Below are positions 26,305 to 33,660 of a stretch of DNA of 64,000 nt, one piece after another. The number at the start of each line of letters is the position of its first letter. The first letter of the stretch is position 1. The notes beneath the pieces are model-generated. The model had not been told where the DNA came from and searched no databases. It saw nothing but the letters and a program-made list of their open reading frames with translations. The stretch comes from Sphingobacteriales bacterium 44-61 (GTDB lineage Bacteria; Bacteroidota; Bacteroidia; Chitinophagales; Chitinophagaceae): positions 18,971 through 82,970 of the forward strand of contig MKTW01000007.1 in assembly GCA_001898405.1 (NCBI GenBank), read 5' to 3'. A program made the position numbers and the translations under genes.

Positions 26305-27122
26305 TTACCTGTAAAGATTCACTTTTTACAATTTTCAATTGCAGGCTTCAAAACAGGTATGAGGATCTTTGGAGCCATCACAACTATATCGTGTATGTGG
26401 TGGAAGGCCGGAAAGTATGGCATACTTCCAACGGAGCATATGACCTGCATAATGGTACCTGCGTATTTGTAAGAAAAGGAGCTGCTATTGTTGAGCAGTT
26501 TTTCGATACAGAATTCTGCTTCTTCCTGTTTTTTATACCAGATGAATTTATTTGTGAAGTTTTAAAAAGCAGGGCAAAGCCTTTGATGCGGACAGTGAAG
26601 CAGCCTGATCAGATTATTGCTATTCATAACAGCGCTACCATCCAGGCTTATTTTCAATCCATGCTTCCTTATTTTGACGACGAGCGTGAGCCTGATCAAT
26701 CCTTGCTGGAATTAAAATTCCGGGAGCTGGTGCTTGCTCTTATCGATAACCCCAGGAACCAGGAGCTCTTATCCTATTTCTGTTCTTTATTGCAGGAGCC
26801 GCAGGTCGTATCTCTTCAACGTGTAATGGAAGAAAACTTCTGTTTCAATCTCAAGCTCGAAGAATTTGCCCGGCTTTGCTCACGAAGCCTGTCAGCTTTT
26901 AAACGGGATTTTGAAAAGTTGTATGCTATGCCTCCCGGCAAATGGCTGATGGAAAGGCGCCTGAACCATTCACTTCATCTTCTTACCAAAATGGGAAGAA
27001 CAGTTTCCGAAGCTGCATTTGAAAGCGGTTTTGAAAGCCCTTCTCATTTCAGCAGATCATTCCGCCAACGTTTTGGAAACCCTCCCGGGGCAATGAAGCA
27101 ACAGGTTGCCCAAATGAATTAA
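26253..27122 (+). CDS. AraC-family transcriptional regulator
   Basis: A 289-residue regulator. The N-terminal sensing region has YEDLWSHHNYIVYVVEG and GTCVFVRKGAAIVEQFF, matching the ExsA/cupin-like N-domain found in Bacteroidota AraC proteins. The C-terminal double helix-turn-helix is about residues 185-285 (LEEFARLCSRSLSAFKRDF; GRTVSEAAFESGFESPSHF; FRQRFGNPPG). The first about 18 residues lie over the pseudogene frame and could belong to a longer or altered N-terminus. It is followed on the same strand by a methyltransferase gene 130 bases away, a possible target. Confidence 0.88.
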   Translation: MYNLYTHIATNPGRCRRLTCKDSLFTIFNCRLQNRYEDLWSHHNYIVYVVEGRKVWHTSNGAYDLHNGTCVFVRKGAAIVEQFFDTEFCFFLFFIPDEFICEVLKSRAKPLMRTVKQPDQIIAIHNSATIQAYFQSMLPYFDDEREPDQSLLELKFRELVLALIDNPRNQELLSYFCSLLQEPQVVSLQRVMEENFCFNLKLEEFARLCSRSLSAFKRDFEKLYAMPPGKWLMERRLNHSLHLLTKMGRTVSEAAFESGFESPSHFSRSFRQRFGNPPGAMKQQVAQMN

Positions 27123-27215
27123 TAATATCCGGCAATTTCCTGTAATCTCTTCAGAAATGAACTTCACAGTCAGATCTCCGGGCTTTTAAGAAAGGCATTT
27201 TTTTTCCTGCCCGTT

Positions 27216-27223
27216 TAGTTTTG
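27216..27223 (+). promoter_or_regulatory. -7 element (TAGTTTTG) for the methyltransferase
   Basis: An exact TAnnTTTG match 29 bases before the ATG at 27253. No TTG at the proper 19-base distance is seen, so control by an activator such as the neighbouring AraC protein is possible. Confidence 0.45.
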
Positions 27224-27252
27224 CTTTTTTAATAACCATTAAAACCTATTCA

Positions 27253-28035
27253 ATGAGCACAAAAACAATCCAGGGAAAACTGTGGAGTATTGCACCGCAA
27301 TATTGGTCAAAGCATTTTGAGCCCTGGTTTCTGCCGATGTACAGGAAAGTGCTGGAGCAGTTGGAATTATCGAACGACAAATTATTATTGGATGCCGGAT
27401 GCGGTTCCGGTCTCTTCAGCTACATGGCCATACAAGCCGGTGCACAGGTAGTAGGCGTTGATGCAGCACCGGGTTTGCTGGAAGTGGCCAAGCAACGCAA
27501 TCCGCAAAACAATTTCCTCGAAGAAGATCTTGAAGCATTACCATTTGTAGAAGATACTTTTCATGTGGTGACAGGTTTCAACTCACTTCAGTATGCCGGT
27601 GATTTTGAAAAAGCACTGCTGGAAGCAAAACGCGTTTTAAAACCAGGTGGAAAACTGGTGATCGCAATCTGGGATAAGCCCGGATTCAGTGATGCTACCA
27701 CTGTATTAAAAGCGATCGGGACCTTATTGCCGCCACCACCGCCCGGCACTCCCGGCCCCTTTGCCCTTTCTGAAGATGGAAAGATTGAAAATACATTGAA
27801 AAGGAACGGGTTGAATCTTGAATTTAAAACGACAGTAAACTGTCCATTCCTTTATGCAAACCTTTCAGATGGTATTAAAAGCTTTATGGGTACTGGCCCT
27901 GCTGCTGCTGCCATGGACAACAACAGCAAAAAAACAGTGGAAGACATCATTGCCAAAGCATTGCAACCCTATCAATTGCCAGATGATCTCTACTTCCTGC
28001 AAAATCAATTCCTGGTATTTATTGCAGGCAAATGA
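27253..28035 (+). CDS. Class I SAM-dependent methyltransferase
   Basis: A 260-residue Methyltransf_11/25-type enzyme. Motif I is LLLDAGCGSGLFSYMA near residues 47-62, the acidic loop is VVGVDAAPGLL, motif II is VEDTFHVVTGFNSLQYAG and post-motif KRVLKPGGKLVIAIWDKPG. It binds S-adenosylmethionine; the acceptor is not predictable. The proline run (PPPPPGTPGP near residue 158) lies in the substrate-cap region. It is probably controlled by the AraC regulator directly upstream. Confidence 0.88.
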   Translation: MSTKTIQGKLWSIAPQYWSKHFEPWFLPMYRKVLEQLELSNDKLLLDAGCGSGLFSYMAIQAGAQVVGVDAAPGLLEVAKQRNPQNNFLEEDLEALPFVEDTFHVVTGFNSLQYAGDFEKALLEAKRVLKPGGKLVIAIWDKPGFSDATTVLKAIGTLLPPPPPGTPGPFALSEDGKIENTLKRNGLNLEFKTTVNCPFLYANLSDGIKSFMGTGPAAAAMDNNSKKTVEDIIAKALQPYQLPDDLYFLQNQFLVFIAGK

Positions 28036-28057
28036 TCAATAAGCGGGGGAAATAAAC

Positions 28058-28086
28058 AAGGTGCATGAATAAGACTCATGCACCTT
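28058..28086. terminator. Hairpin between convergent methyltransferase and WecA-like genes
   Basis: AAGGTGCATGA (28058-28068) and TCATGCACCTT (28076-28086) are exact reverse complements with a 7-base loop. The right arm includes the stop of the WecA-like gene. There is no long T tract, so it may be a weak terminator or a 3' stability element. Confidence 0.5.
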
Positions 28087-29200
28087 CTTCATGAATAATA
28101 CTATCCTTGTTTTTGTTGTAAAACCGGAAGAAGCTGTCACTCCTTTTCAGCACCCGTGAAGCCAGGATCATGAAAACAGTGAGCAGTAACAATGTGTATT
28201 CCTGTTTTATATTCCGCAGCAGGAACACTTCTATCAGCACCAGTGCATGAATAAAACAGATCACCCGCACGGAGAATACATGACTGAACCCATTATTGGT
28301 AAGCAGGTGATGAATATGTGTGCGGTCTGCCTGGAAGGGTGAGCCGCCTCTCCAGGTGCGTAAAGTGAATACGCGTAATGTATCAAACACCGGCACCAGC
28401 ACAATGCCTAATACAAATACCGGTGCATTGGGCAATACAGGATGACTGGCAAATGTATTTACCTGCAGCAAACGGACACATAAAACGGAGATGATAAAAC
28501 CTATGACCAGCGAACCGGTATCACCCATGAAGATCCGGGCAGGATTGAAATTAAAGTACAAAAATGCTAATACTCCTCCTGCGAGCGCAAAAGCGATCAA
28601 AGCTGTACTTATATCTCCGCTGAGGTTGAGGAAAAGTCCCAGGGTGATCAGGCTCATAAAAGCCAATCCGCCTGCCAGTCCATCAATTCCGTCCACCAGG
28701 TTAAAGGCATTGGTTATACCCGCAATGGCCAGAATGGTAAAAAAGTACTGGCTATACAGGGGCAATGTTTCAATACCAAACAATCCATTGAAAGAAGTGA
28801 TCCTCACACCCGAGAGTGCAATCAATGCTGCGATGGCGAACTGAACAGCGAATTTATATTTAGCAGACAGGTCCTTCAGGTCATCCATCACACCAATGAC
28901 CAACAGTGCCAGCACAGCAAGAAAGAAAGCGAGCTGGGCCGGTTCGGCATGAAGCGGCAACCATAATAAAATGGACAGGCCCATGCCTGCCGCAATAGCA
29001 ATGCCTCCCATGGTAGGCACAGGCGATTTATGCAGCTTGCGTGCATTAGGAATATCGTAAAGCTTATAGCGGTTAATGAGAAAAATAAGTGGGGGGATAC
29101 TGAGCAACGTAACAATAAAAGCCGTAACAAAACTCAGCAAAGGGAATTTATAATCCAGCAATGGCAGGTGGACCTGCAGCAGGTAGAGTTGGTTATTCAT
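28076..29200 (-). CDS. WecA/MraY-like undecaprenyl-phosphate sugar-1-phosphate transferase
   Basis: A 374-residue polytopic membrane enzyme (about 10-11 helices) of glycosyltransferase family 4. Signature elements are KLHKSPVPTMGG, DDLKDLSAKYKF (first Asp-Asp), NAFNLVDGIDGLAGG, ARIFMGDTGSL and the cytoplasmic His loop ADRTHIHHLL. These mark WecA/TagO-type enzymes, which start a polysaccharide by adding a sugar-1-phosphate (usually GlcNAc) to undecaprenyl phosphate. It is single here, with no polysaccharide cluster in view. The upstream region (29201-29283) runs straight into the insertion element, so its promoter may be affected. Confidence 0.9.
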   Translation of the reverse strand: MNNQLYLLQVHLPLLDYKFPLLSFVTAFIVTLLSIPPLIFLINRYKLYDIPNARKLHKSPVPTMGGIAIAAGMGLSILLWLPLHAEPAQLAFFLAVLALLVIGVMDDLKDLSAKYKFAVQFAIAALIALSGVRITSFNGLFGIETLPLYSQYFFTILAIAGITNAFNLVDGIDGLAGGLAFMSLITLGLFLNLSGDISTALIAFALAGGVLAFLYFNFNPARIFMGDTGSLVIGFIISVLCVRLLQVNTFASHPVLPNAPVFVLGIVLVPVFDTLRVFTLRTWRGGSPFQADRTHIHHLLTNNGFSHVFSVRVICFIHALVLIEVFLLRNIKQEYTLLLLTVFMILASRVLKRSDSFFRFYNKNKDSIIHEEGA

Positions 29201-29283
29201 TCAGACCGGGTTTCTGATAGGTTATTGGTTCTAAAGCTGCAAAATAGTAGGAAATAAATTAAAGCACAATAGGATTTTTATTG

Positions 29284-30322
29284 GGTAGTGCTACAGTTTG
29301 AATTTTTAAAATAGTGAGACCAGGTAGTCTAAACTTTTTCTCAGATTTCCAGCTATCCGCTGTTCCTCTGACAGAATCAGGCGCTTTCTACGCTCCCCCG
29401 ATTCTCTTGTTTAGGCTCCTGGCCTCCTCCTTTTGCTAAGATATCGCTTTAATTATACTCTTCCACCAGGTTAGCTATATCCTCAAATTTCCAGGGTTTT
29501 TTCGTTAATCCGGCCTCCATTGCTGGCGTAACCCGCAAAGTCCTATGGATCCGGGCAAAATTGTAATAAACGAAGTTTAAAGCGACTGCATAGCAATGAT
29601 TATCATATTTCTTTGAAAAAGCATTGACCTGTCGCGTAAACCTTCTGTTAGTCATCCTTGTGGTAAGATTTTGTCTTTCTATATGTGCTGTGGTGATATA
29701 ACGAGGATCCGGGTTGCCAGAAATGACCTTTTTTATTGCACCTATATAACGTTCTCTTTTATCCAGTTTTCCCTCTTTATTTGTTGACTCTTTGCTGTAT
29801 TGTTTCACTAATTGTGCAAAATCTATTTTTCCTCCAAAAGTCTCTGCCACTGCTTCTACATAGGTATTTAAACCATCAGTGGATAACTGAACCCGATTCC
29901 TTACTCTACGCCAAAGATCATTCATGAAGAAATTAGCTGATTGCCAATTTCGCGGCCCTACGAACCAGGAAATGATGAGCTTAGTATCTGCATCTACGGC
30001 GACCCACGTCCATATATCTCCAGCTTCGGGTTTGTGGGCAGGTTTGTTCTTTTCCTTTGCATAAATAAAGCTCCATTGCTCATCACATTCTATTCTTTTA
30101 CTCTGAATCTTAACTACCGTTCGACTATGAAATTTTACGCACGCCTGACCCACATCTACAAGTAATTTAATGACTGTCGTTAACGAAACATCTGCTATTC
30201 GGGAGCAGGAACGGAGGCTATTACCTTCTACAAGAAGTTGAATGATCTGGCTCCGTTTAGCCAGAGATAAGCGATTCATAAGCAGAATTTTTTTCTTTCA
30301 TAAATATGAAACAATGCCTACC
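29284..30322 (-). mobile_element. IS1-type insertion sequence (approximate ends)
   Basis: The element contains one transposase. Its ends are judged from imperfect inverted repeats: GGTAGTGCTACAGTTT at 29284-29299 and, on the opposite strand at the other end, GGTAGGCATTGT (30322-30311). No clear target duplication was found, so the limits may be off by tens of bases. About 150 non-coding bases lie between the transposase stop and the left end. The right end lies 20 bases from the 3' end of a tRNA-like gene. Confidence 0.6.
29449..30279 (-). CDS. IS1-family-like DDE transposase
   Basis: A 276-residue transposase. The N-terminal helix-turn-helix spans residues about 5-45 (SQIIQLLVEGNSLRSCSR... 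VSLTTVIKLLVDVG). The DDE core has D in IECDEQWSFIYAKEK (about residue 69), D in LSTDGLNTYVEAV (about residue 134), and a C-terminal half with HIERQNLTTRMTNRRF containing the Glu, then YNFARIHRTLR. The frame is uninterrupted and of normal length, so it may still be active. It is alone inside its element, with no passenger genes. Confidence 0.88.
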   Translation of the reverse strand: MNRLSLAKRSQIIQLLVEGNSLRSCSRIADVSLTTVIKLLVDVGQACVKFHSRTVVKIQSKRIECDEQWSFIYAKEKNKPAHKPEAGDIWTWVAVDADTKLIISWFVGPRNWQSANFFMNDLWRRVRNRVQLSTDGLNTYVEAVAETFGGKIDFAQLVKQYSKESTNKEGKLDKRERYIGAIKKVISGNPDPRYITTAHIERQNLTTRMTNRRFTRQVNAFSKKYDNHCYAVALNFVYYNFARIHRTLRVTPAMEAGLTKKPWKFEDIANLVEEYN

Positions 30323-30342
30323 TTTGGGATAGGCAAAAAAGA

Positions 30343-30416
30343 TGGAGCTGCCGGGAATCGAACCCGGATTTGCGACTTGATAAGGGTAGCCACATTAGCC
30401 ATTATGCTACAGCCCC
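30343..30416 (-). tRNA. tRNA-like gene with a faulty anticodon arm (probable tRNA pseudogene)
   Basis: The minus strand folds as a tRNA of 74 nt. The acceptor stem GGGGCUG/CAGCUCC, the D arm GCAU/AUGU with GG in the loop, and the T arm CCGGG-UUCGAUU-CCCGG are all sound, with discriminator A. The anticodon arm is not: GCUAC faces GUCGC with a U-C mismatch and a 9-base loop (CCUUAUCAA), or a six-pair stem with two mismatches and a CUUAUCA loop that would read UAU with C at position 37. No normal tRNA matches. A T run (TCTTTTTT) follows the 3' end as expected for a transcribed gene. No CCA is encoded. Confidence 0.55.
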
Positions 30417-30674
30417 ATTCTTAAATTGTTTTAGCCAGTTGCAAAAGTTTCCACGCCGATGCACCTGGCTTTTTTATTTCGTAGCATAGATTACGTTTAA
30501 AAACAAATCTTTTGCATGCCGTAAAGGTATTTAAACCATATTTTTGACAAAATGTTAATTTATTACCAGAAAATTTTTATTTCGTACTAGATTATTACCG
30601 AAATATTTTTAATTGCTGAGTTAATAACAAAACATAATAATAATTGGCGTTAGCTGATTTTTTGGGTAAGAAAA

Positions 30675-30802
30675 ACTGGTAATCTTTCATACACTCCAAA
30701 AAGAATCAAGCTGAACGCTCACGCTATGGCGTGGGCTTTAGTTTGCTATGGAGTGTGGGTTCTTACCAGTACCTTCTTGCCAAGCAGCTATTTGTCCCAC
30801 GC
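30675..30802 (+). promoter_or_regulatory. Nested inverted-repeat leader, possible structured RNA
   Basis: Three concentric pairings are visible: ACTGGTAA (30675-30682) with TTACCAGT (30763-30770); ACACTCCA (30691-30698) with TGGAGTGT (30749-30756); and GCTCACGC (30717-30724) with GCGTGGGC (30729-30736) closing a TATG loop. A downstream CCCACGC at 30796-30802, followed by TATTTTTAT, could pair with the same GCGTGGG instead. It lies 46-173 bases before a lipoprotein start. It fills most of the otherwise empty 30417-30847 stretch, whose remainder is AT-rich with no gene. Confidence 0.45.
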
Positions 30803-30847
30803 TATTTTTATATCCGCAAGAGGGGCAATTGCGAACAAGCCATTTTT

Positions 30848-31180
30848 ATGAAAGTCCTTTTCTTTCTTCTCATTTCTTGCATGCTATTCAGTTGCAGTTC
30901 ACAAAAAAAATTAACGGAGAATGTATTGAACTCCTGGATAGGTGATTCAAAACAAAACCTGATCTTGAAGTGGGGACCACCAGTTCAGACTACTTCAGAT
31001 GGAAACAATGGGGAAATACTGGTTTATGCTAATCGTATTTATTACGTGCTTGCTACCGGGCCAGTAGATTATTGGGAATATCGAATGATGTATGTAAATG
31101 CTGCAGGAAAGATTTATCACTGGCTATTTAAAAGAAACCCCAACCCGCCAAATCGAATAGATATGCGCGTCCTTCTTTAG
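30848..31180 (+). CDS. Small lipoprotein, unknown function
   Basis: A 110-residue lipoprotein. The ATG at 30848 starts a signal (KVLFFLLISCMLFSC, Cys17); the open frame extends upstream to 30731 but that part crosses the inverted-repeat leader and looks non-coding. The mature part has NSWIGDSKQNLILKWGPP, a W-x-G-x-S...WGPP motif seen in many small Bacteroidota and proteobacterial lipoproteins of SmpA/BLIP-like shape, then a Tyr/Trp-rich strand region (YRMMYVNAAGKIYHW). No partner is adjacent. Function unknown; surface or periplasmic location is likely. Confidence 0.7.
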   Translation: MKVLFFLLISCMLFSCSSQKKLTENVLNSWIGDSKQNLILKWGPPVQTTSDGNNGEILVYANRIYYVLATGPVDYWEYRMMYVNAAGKIYHWLFKRNPNPPNRIDMRVLL

Positions 31181-31181
31181 C

Positions 31182-31310
31182 TTACTTTTTCTTGGCTTTA
31201 GAGATAGCCTTTTTTGCACCCTTTTTGGGCTGATTTTCAGTTTTGCGAATTACAGCGTCAAGGACTGATTTAGCGGCCTGAACAGGATCTTTTTTTGGTG
31301 TTTTACCCAT
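31182..31310 (-). CDS. 42-residue Lys-rich small protein, unknown
   Basis: The frame from the ATG at 31310 begins MGKTPKKDPVQAAKSVLDAV and ends in KKGAKKAISKAKKK. Nearly a third of the residues are Lys. A central amphipathic helix (VQAAKSVLDAVIRKTE) is followed by a basic tail, which suggests nucleic-acid binding. I cannot assign a family. It converges with the lipoprotein gene (one base apart) and there is no obvious terminator between them. Confidence 0.5.
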   Translation of the reverse strand: MGKTPKKDPVQAAKSVLDAVIRKTENQPKKGAKKAISKAKKK

Positions 31311-31476
31311 TTTTCAAAATTATTCATTTTAAGAGTAAAAGTTTTTATTATTTCAAACTGGTGCAATACCTTTTATTGTGTCCGGATGATTTTTTTCTGA
31401 AAAAATACGGGAAAAAAAACGGCGTCTTTAGTTTTTTGTTAAGATACTGTAACCAAGCAGCTTAACCTGATTCCGT

Positions 31477-31484
31477 TATTTTTG
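31477..31484 (+). promoter_or_regulatory. -7 element (TATTTTTG) at recG
   Basis: An exact TAnnTTTG match overlapping the first possible codon of recG. If used, transcription would begin only a few bases downstream and the true recG start would lie after 31484 at a non-ATG codon, or the mRNA is made from a promoter further upstream. Confidence 0.35.
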
Positions 31485-33611
31485 CCAAAACTGTTTTTTA
31501 TCTCTTCTTCACCGGCCATATTAGCCAGCCCGATCGAATATCTGAAAGGTGTGGGACCTCAACGGGCAGAATTGCTGAAAAAGGAATTGAATATTTTCAC
31601 TTTCCGTGATCTGCTTGAGCACTTTCCCTACCGGCATATCGATAAAACAAAGGTGAATCTCATACAGGAGATCACACCTGCCATGGAATTTGTGCAGGTG
31701 GCCGTTAAGTTGATACGCCTCGATGTGGTAGGTGAAGGCAGGGGCAAAAGACTGGTAGCCCAGGTAAAAGATGCTACAGGAAGCATGGAACTGGTTTGGT
31801 TCCAGGGAATCAACTGGATACAGAAAACATTATTGCCAGACCAGTCGTACCTCGTGTATGGCCGCCTTAGCTTTTTTCAGCAAACCCCGCAGATCGTTCA
31901 CCCGGAAACAGAACCCTGGGCTCCGGAAAAAAAAGAAGGCAGGGAATTCCTGGAACCGGTATATCCCACCACCGAAAAATTAAAGGCCCGCAGTTTGGGT
32001 GGCCGGCAGATCGCGAAGCTCACACAGGTGCTTCTCGGTCAATTGCATGAAAAAGATATACCGGAAAACCTGCCCGATACCGTTATCAGCAAACTGAAGC
32101 TGATGGGCCGCTACCAGGCTTTCCGCCAGGTCCATTTTCCCACCACAGCCGCCCAGTATAAAGAAGCAGTGAAACGGCTCAAGCTGGAAGAACTCTTCCT
32201 GGCACAATTGAGAATGAACCTGCTCCGTTCCCGCCGCCACCGGTTTTCCAAAGGAGTGGTATTTGATAAGGTAGGTGATCAGTTCAATACATTTTATAAG
32301 GAATACCTTCCCTTTGAATTGACCGGCGCACAAAAGAGAGTGCTGCGGGAGATCAGGACTGATACCGGTTCCGGCAAGCAAATGAACCGTTTGTTGCAGG
32401 GAGACGTAGGCAGCGGCAAAACCATTGTAGCACTGCTCACCATGCTGCTCGCGATCGACAATGGATACCAGGCCTGCCTGATGGCGCCAACAGAGATCCT
32501 GGCCAAACAACATTTTGCCACCATCAGTTCGTTATTAAAGGAAATGCCGGTGGAAGTGGAATTACTGACCGGCTCTACCAAAACTGCCGCCCGCAAAAAA
32601 ATAGCTAAAAAGCTGTCAGAAGGAACATTGGAGATCCTGATCGGAACGCATGCCGTAATTGAAGAAGTGGTACAGTTTCAGCGGCTGGGAATGGTGATCA
32701 TCGATGAGCAGCATCGATTTGGAGTGGCCCAACGCGCCAGGCTCTGGGAAAAAGCAGAAATACCACCACACGTGCTGGTGATGACGGCAACACCGATCCC
32801 CCGCACCCTCGCCATGACGGCTTATGGAGACCTTGACTACAGCGTAATCGATGAATTGCCGCCCGGCAGGCAACCAATTACCACCGTACACCGCTATGAA
32901 ACACAAAGAAGCCAGGTGATGAGCTTCCTGCGCGCCGAAATTGACAAAGGGCGGCAGGTATATATCATTTTCCCCCTGATCGAGGAAAGTGATAAACTGG
33001 ACTATGAAAACCTGATGCGGGGATATGAAACGGTGAAGGGATATTTTCCTGAGCCGAAATACTGGATCAGCATGGTGCATGGCAAGCAACCTGCTGAACA
33101 AAAAGAACAAAACATGCAACGATTTGTTGTGGGAGATACTCAGATCATGGTATCTACCACGGTGATAGAAGTGGGAGTAAATGTGCCGAATGCTTCCGTG
33201 ATGGTGATCGAAAGCAGCGAAAAATTCGGATTGTCACAATTGCATCAGTTGAGGGGAAGGGTTGGCCGCGGGGCCGAAAAAAGCTATTGCATACTTTTAT
33301 CGGGCTCAAAATTGGGTAATGATGCCCGTGAGCGCATCAAGATCCTGACGTCCACGAATAATGGCTTTGAAATAGCGGAGAAAGATCTCGAGCTGAGAGG
33401 GCCTGGCGATATAGAAGGCACCCGGCAAAGCGGTATGCTGAATTTCAAACTGGCCAATATCGTGGAAGACCGCCCTTTGGTGGAAGCAGCCCGGCTGCTG
33501 GTAGCAGAATTACTCGAAGAGGATCCGGAACTTGTTTCGGCAGACAATTTGCGGCTGAAAAGTTTCCTGTTTCAGCAGAAAGGAAAGATGGCGTGGAGTA
33601 AGATATCTTAA
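31482..33611 (+). CDS. recG: ATP-dependent DNA helicase RecG
   Basis: A 709-residue protein matching RecG along its whole length. The N-terminal wedge domain begins with SPIEYLKGVGPQRAELLKKE; the helicase core has GDVGSGKTIVALL (Walker A), MAPTEILAKQHF, IIDEQHRFG (DExH box), TATPIPRTLA and GRVGRGAEKSYC. RecG remodels stalled replication forks and Holliday junctions. The marked start is TTG at 31482; no ATG occurs for about 65 codons, so the start codon is uncertain. It stands alone, 49 bases before the T9SS cargo gene. Confidence 0.95.
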   Translation: MPKLFFISSSPAILASPIEYLKGVGPQRAELLKKELNIFTFRDLLEHFPYRHIDKTKVNLIQEITPAMEFVQVAVKLIRLDVVGEGRGKRLVAQVKDATGSMELVWFQGINWIQKTLLPDQSYLVYGRLSFFQQTPQIVHPETEPWAPEKKEGREFLEPVYPTTEKLKARSLGGRQIAKLTQVLLGQLHEKDIPENLPDTVISKLKLMGRYQAFRQVHFPTTAAQYKEAVKRLKLEELFLAQLRMNLLRSRRHRFSKGVVFDKVGDQFNTFYKEYLPFELTGAQKRVLREIRTDTGSGKQMNRLLQGDVGSGKTIVALLTMLLAIDNGYQACLMAPTEILAKQHFATISSLLKEMPVEVELLTGSTKTAARKKIAKKLSEGTLEILIGTHAVIEEVVQFQRLGMVIIDEQHRFGVAQRARLWEKAEIPPHVLVMTATPIPRTLAMTAYGDLDYSVIDELPPGRQPITTVHRYETQRSQVMSFLRAEIDKGRQVYIIFPLIEESDKLDYENLMRGYETVKGYFPEPKYWISMVHGKQPAEQKEQNMQRFVVGDTQIMVSTTVIEVGVNVPNASVMVIESSEKFGLSQLHQLRGRVGRGAEKSYCILLSGSKLGNDARERIKILTSTNNGFEIAEKDLELRGPGDIEGTRQSGMLNFKLANIVEDRPLVEAARLLVAELLEEDPELVSADNLRLKSFLFQQKGKMAWSKIS

Positions 33612-33660
33612 CATAAGTTTCCAGTTTTTAACCAGAATTATTGTGTATTTTAATAGAACG

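Noticed and set aside
30242..30424. 60-residue plus-strand frame containing DGAAGNRTRI
   Set aside because: This text is the typical antisense translation of a tRNA T arm and acceptor; the span is the IS end plus the tRNA-like gene.
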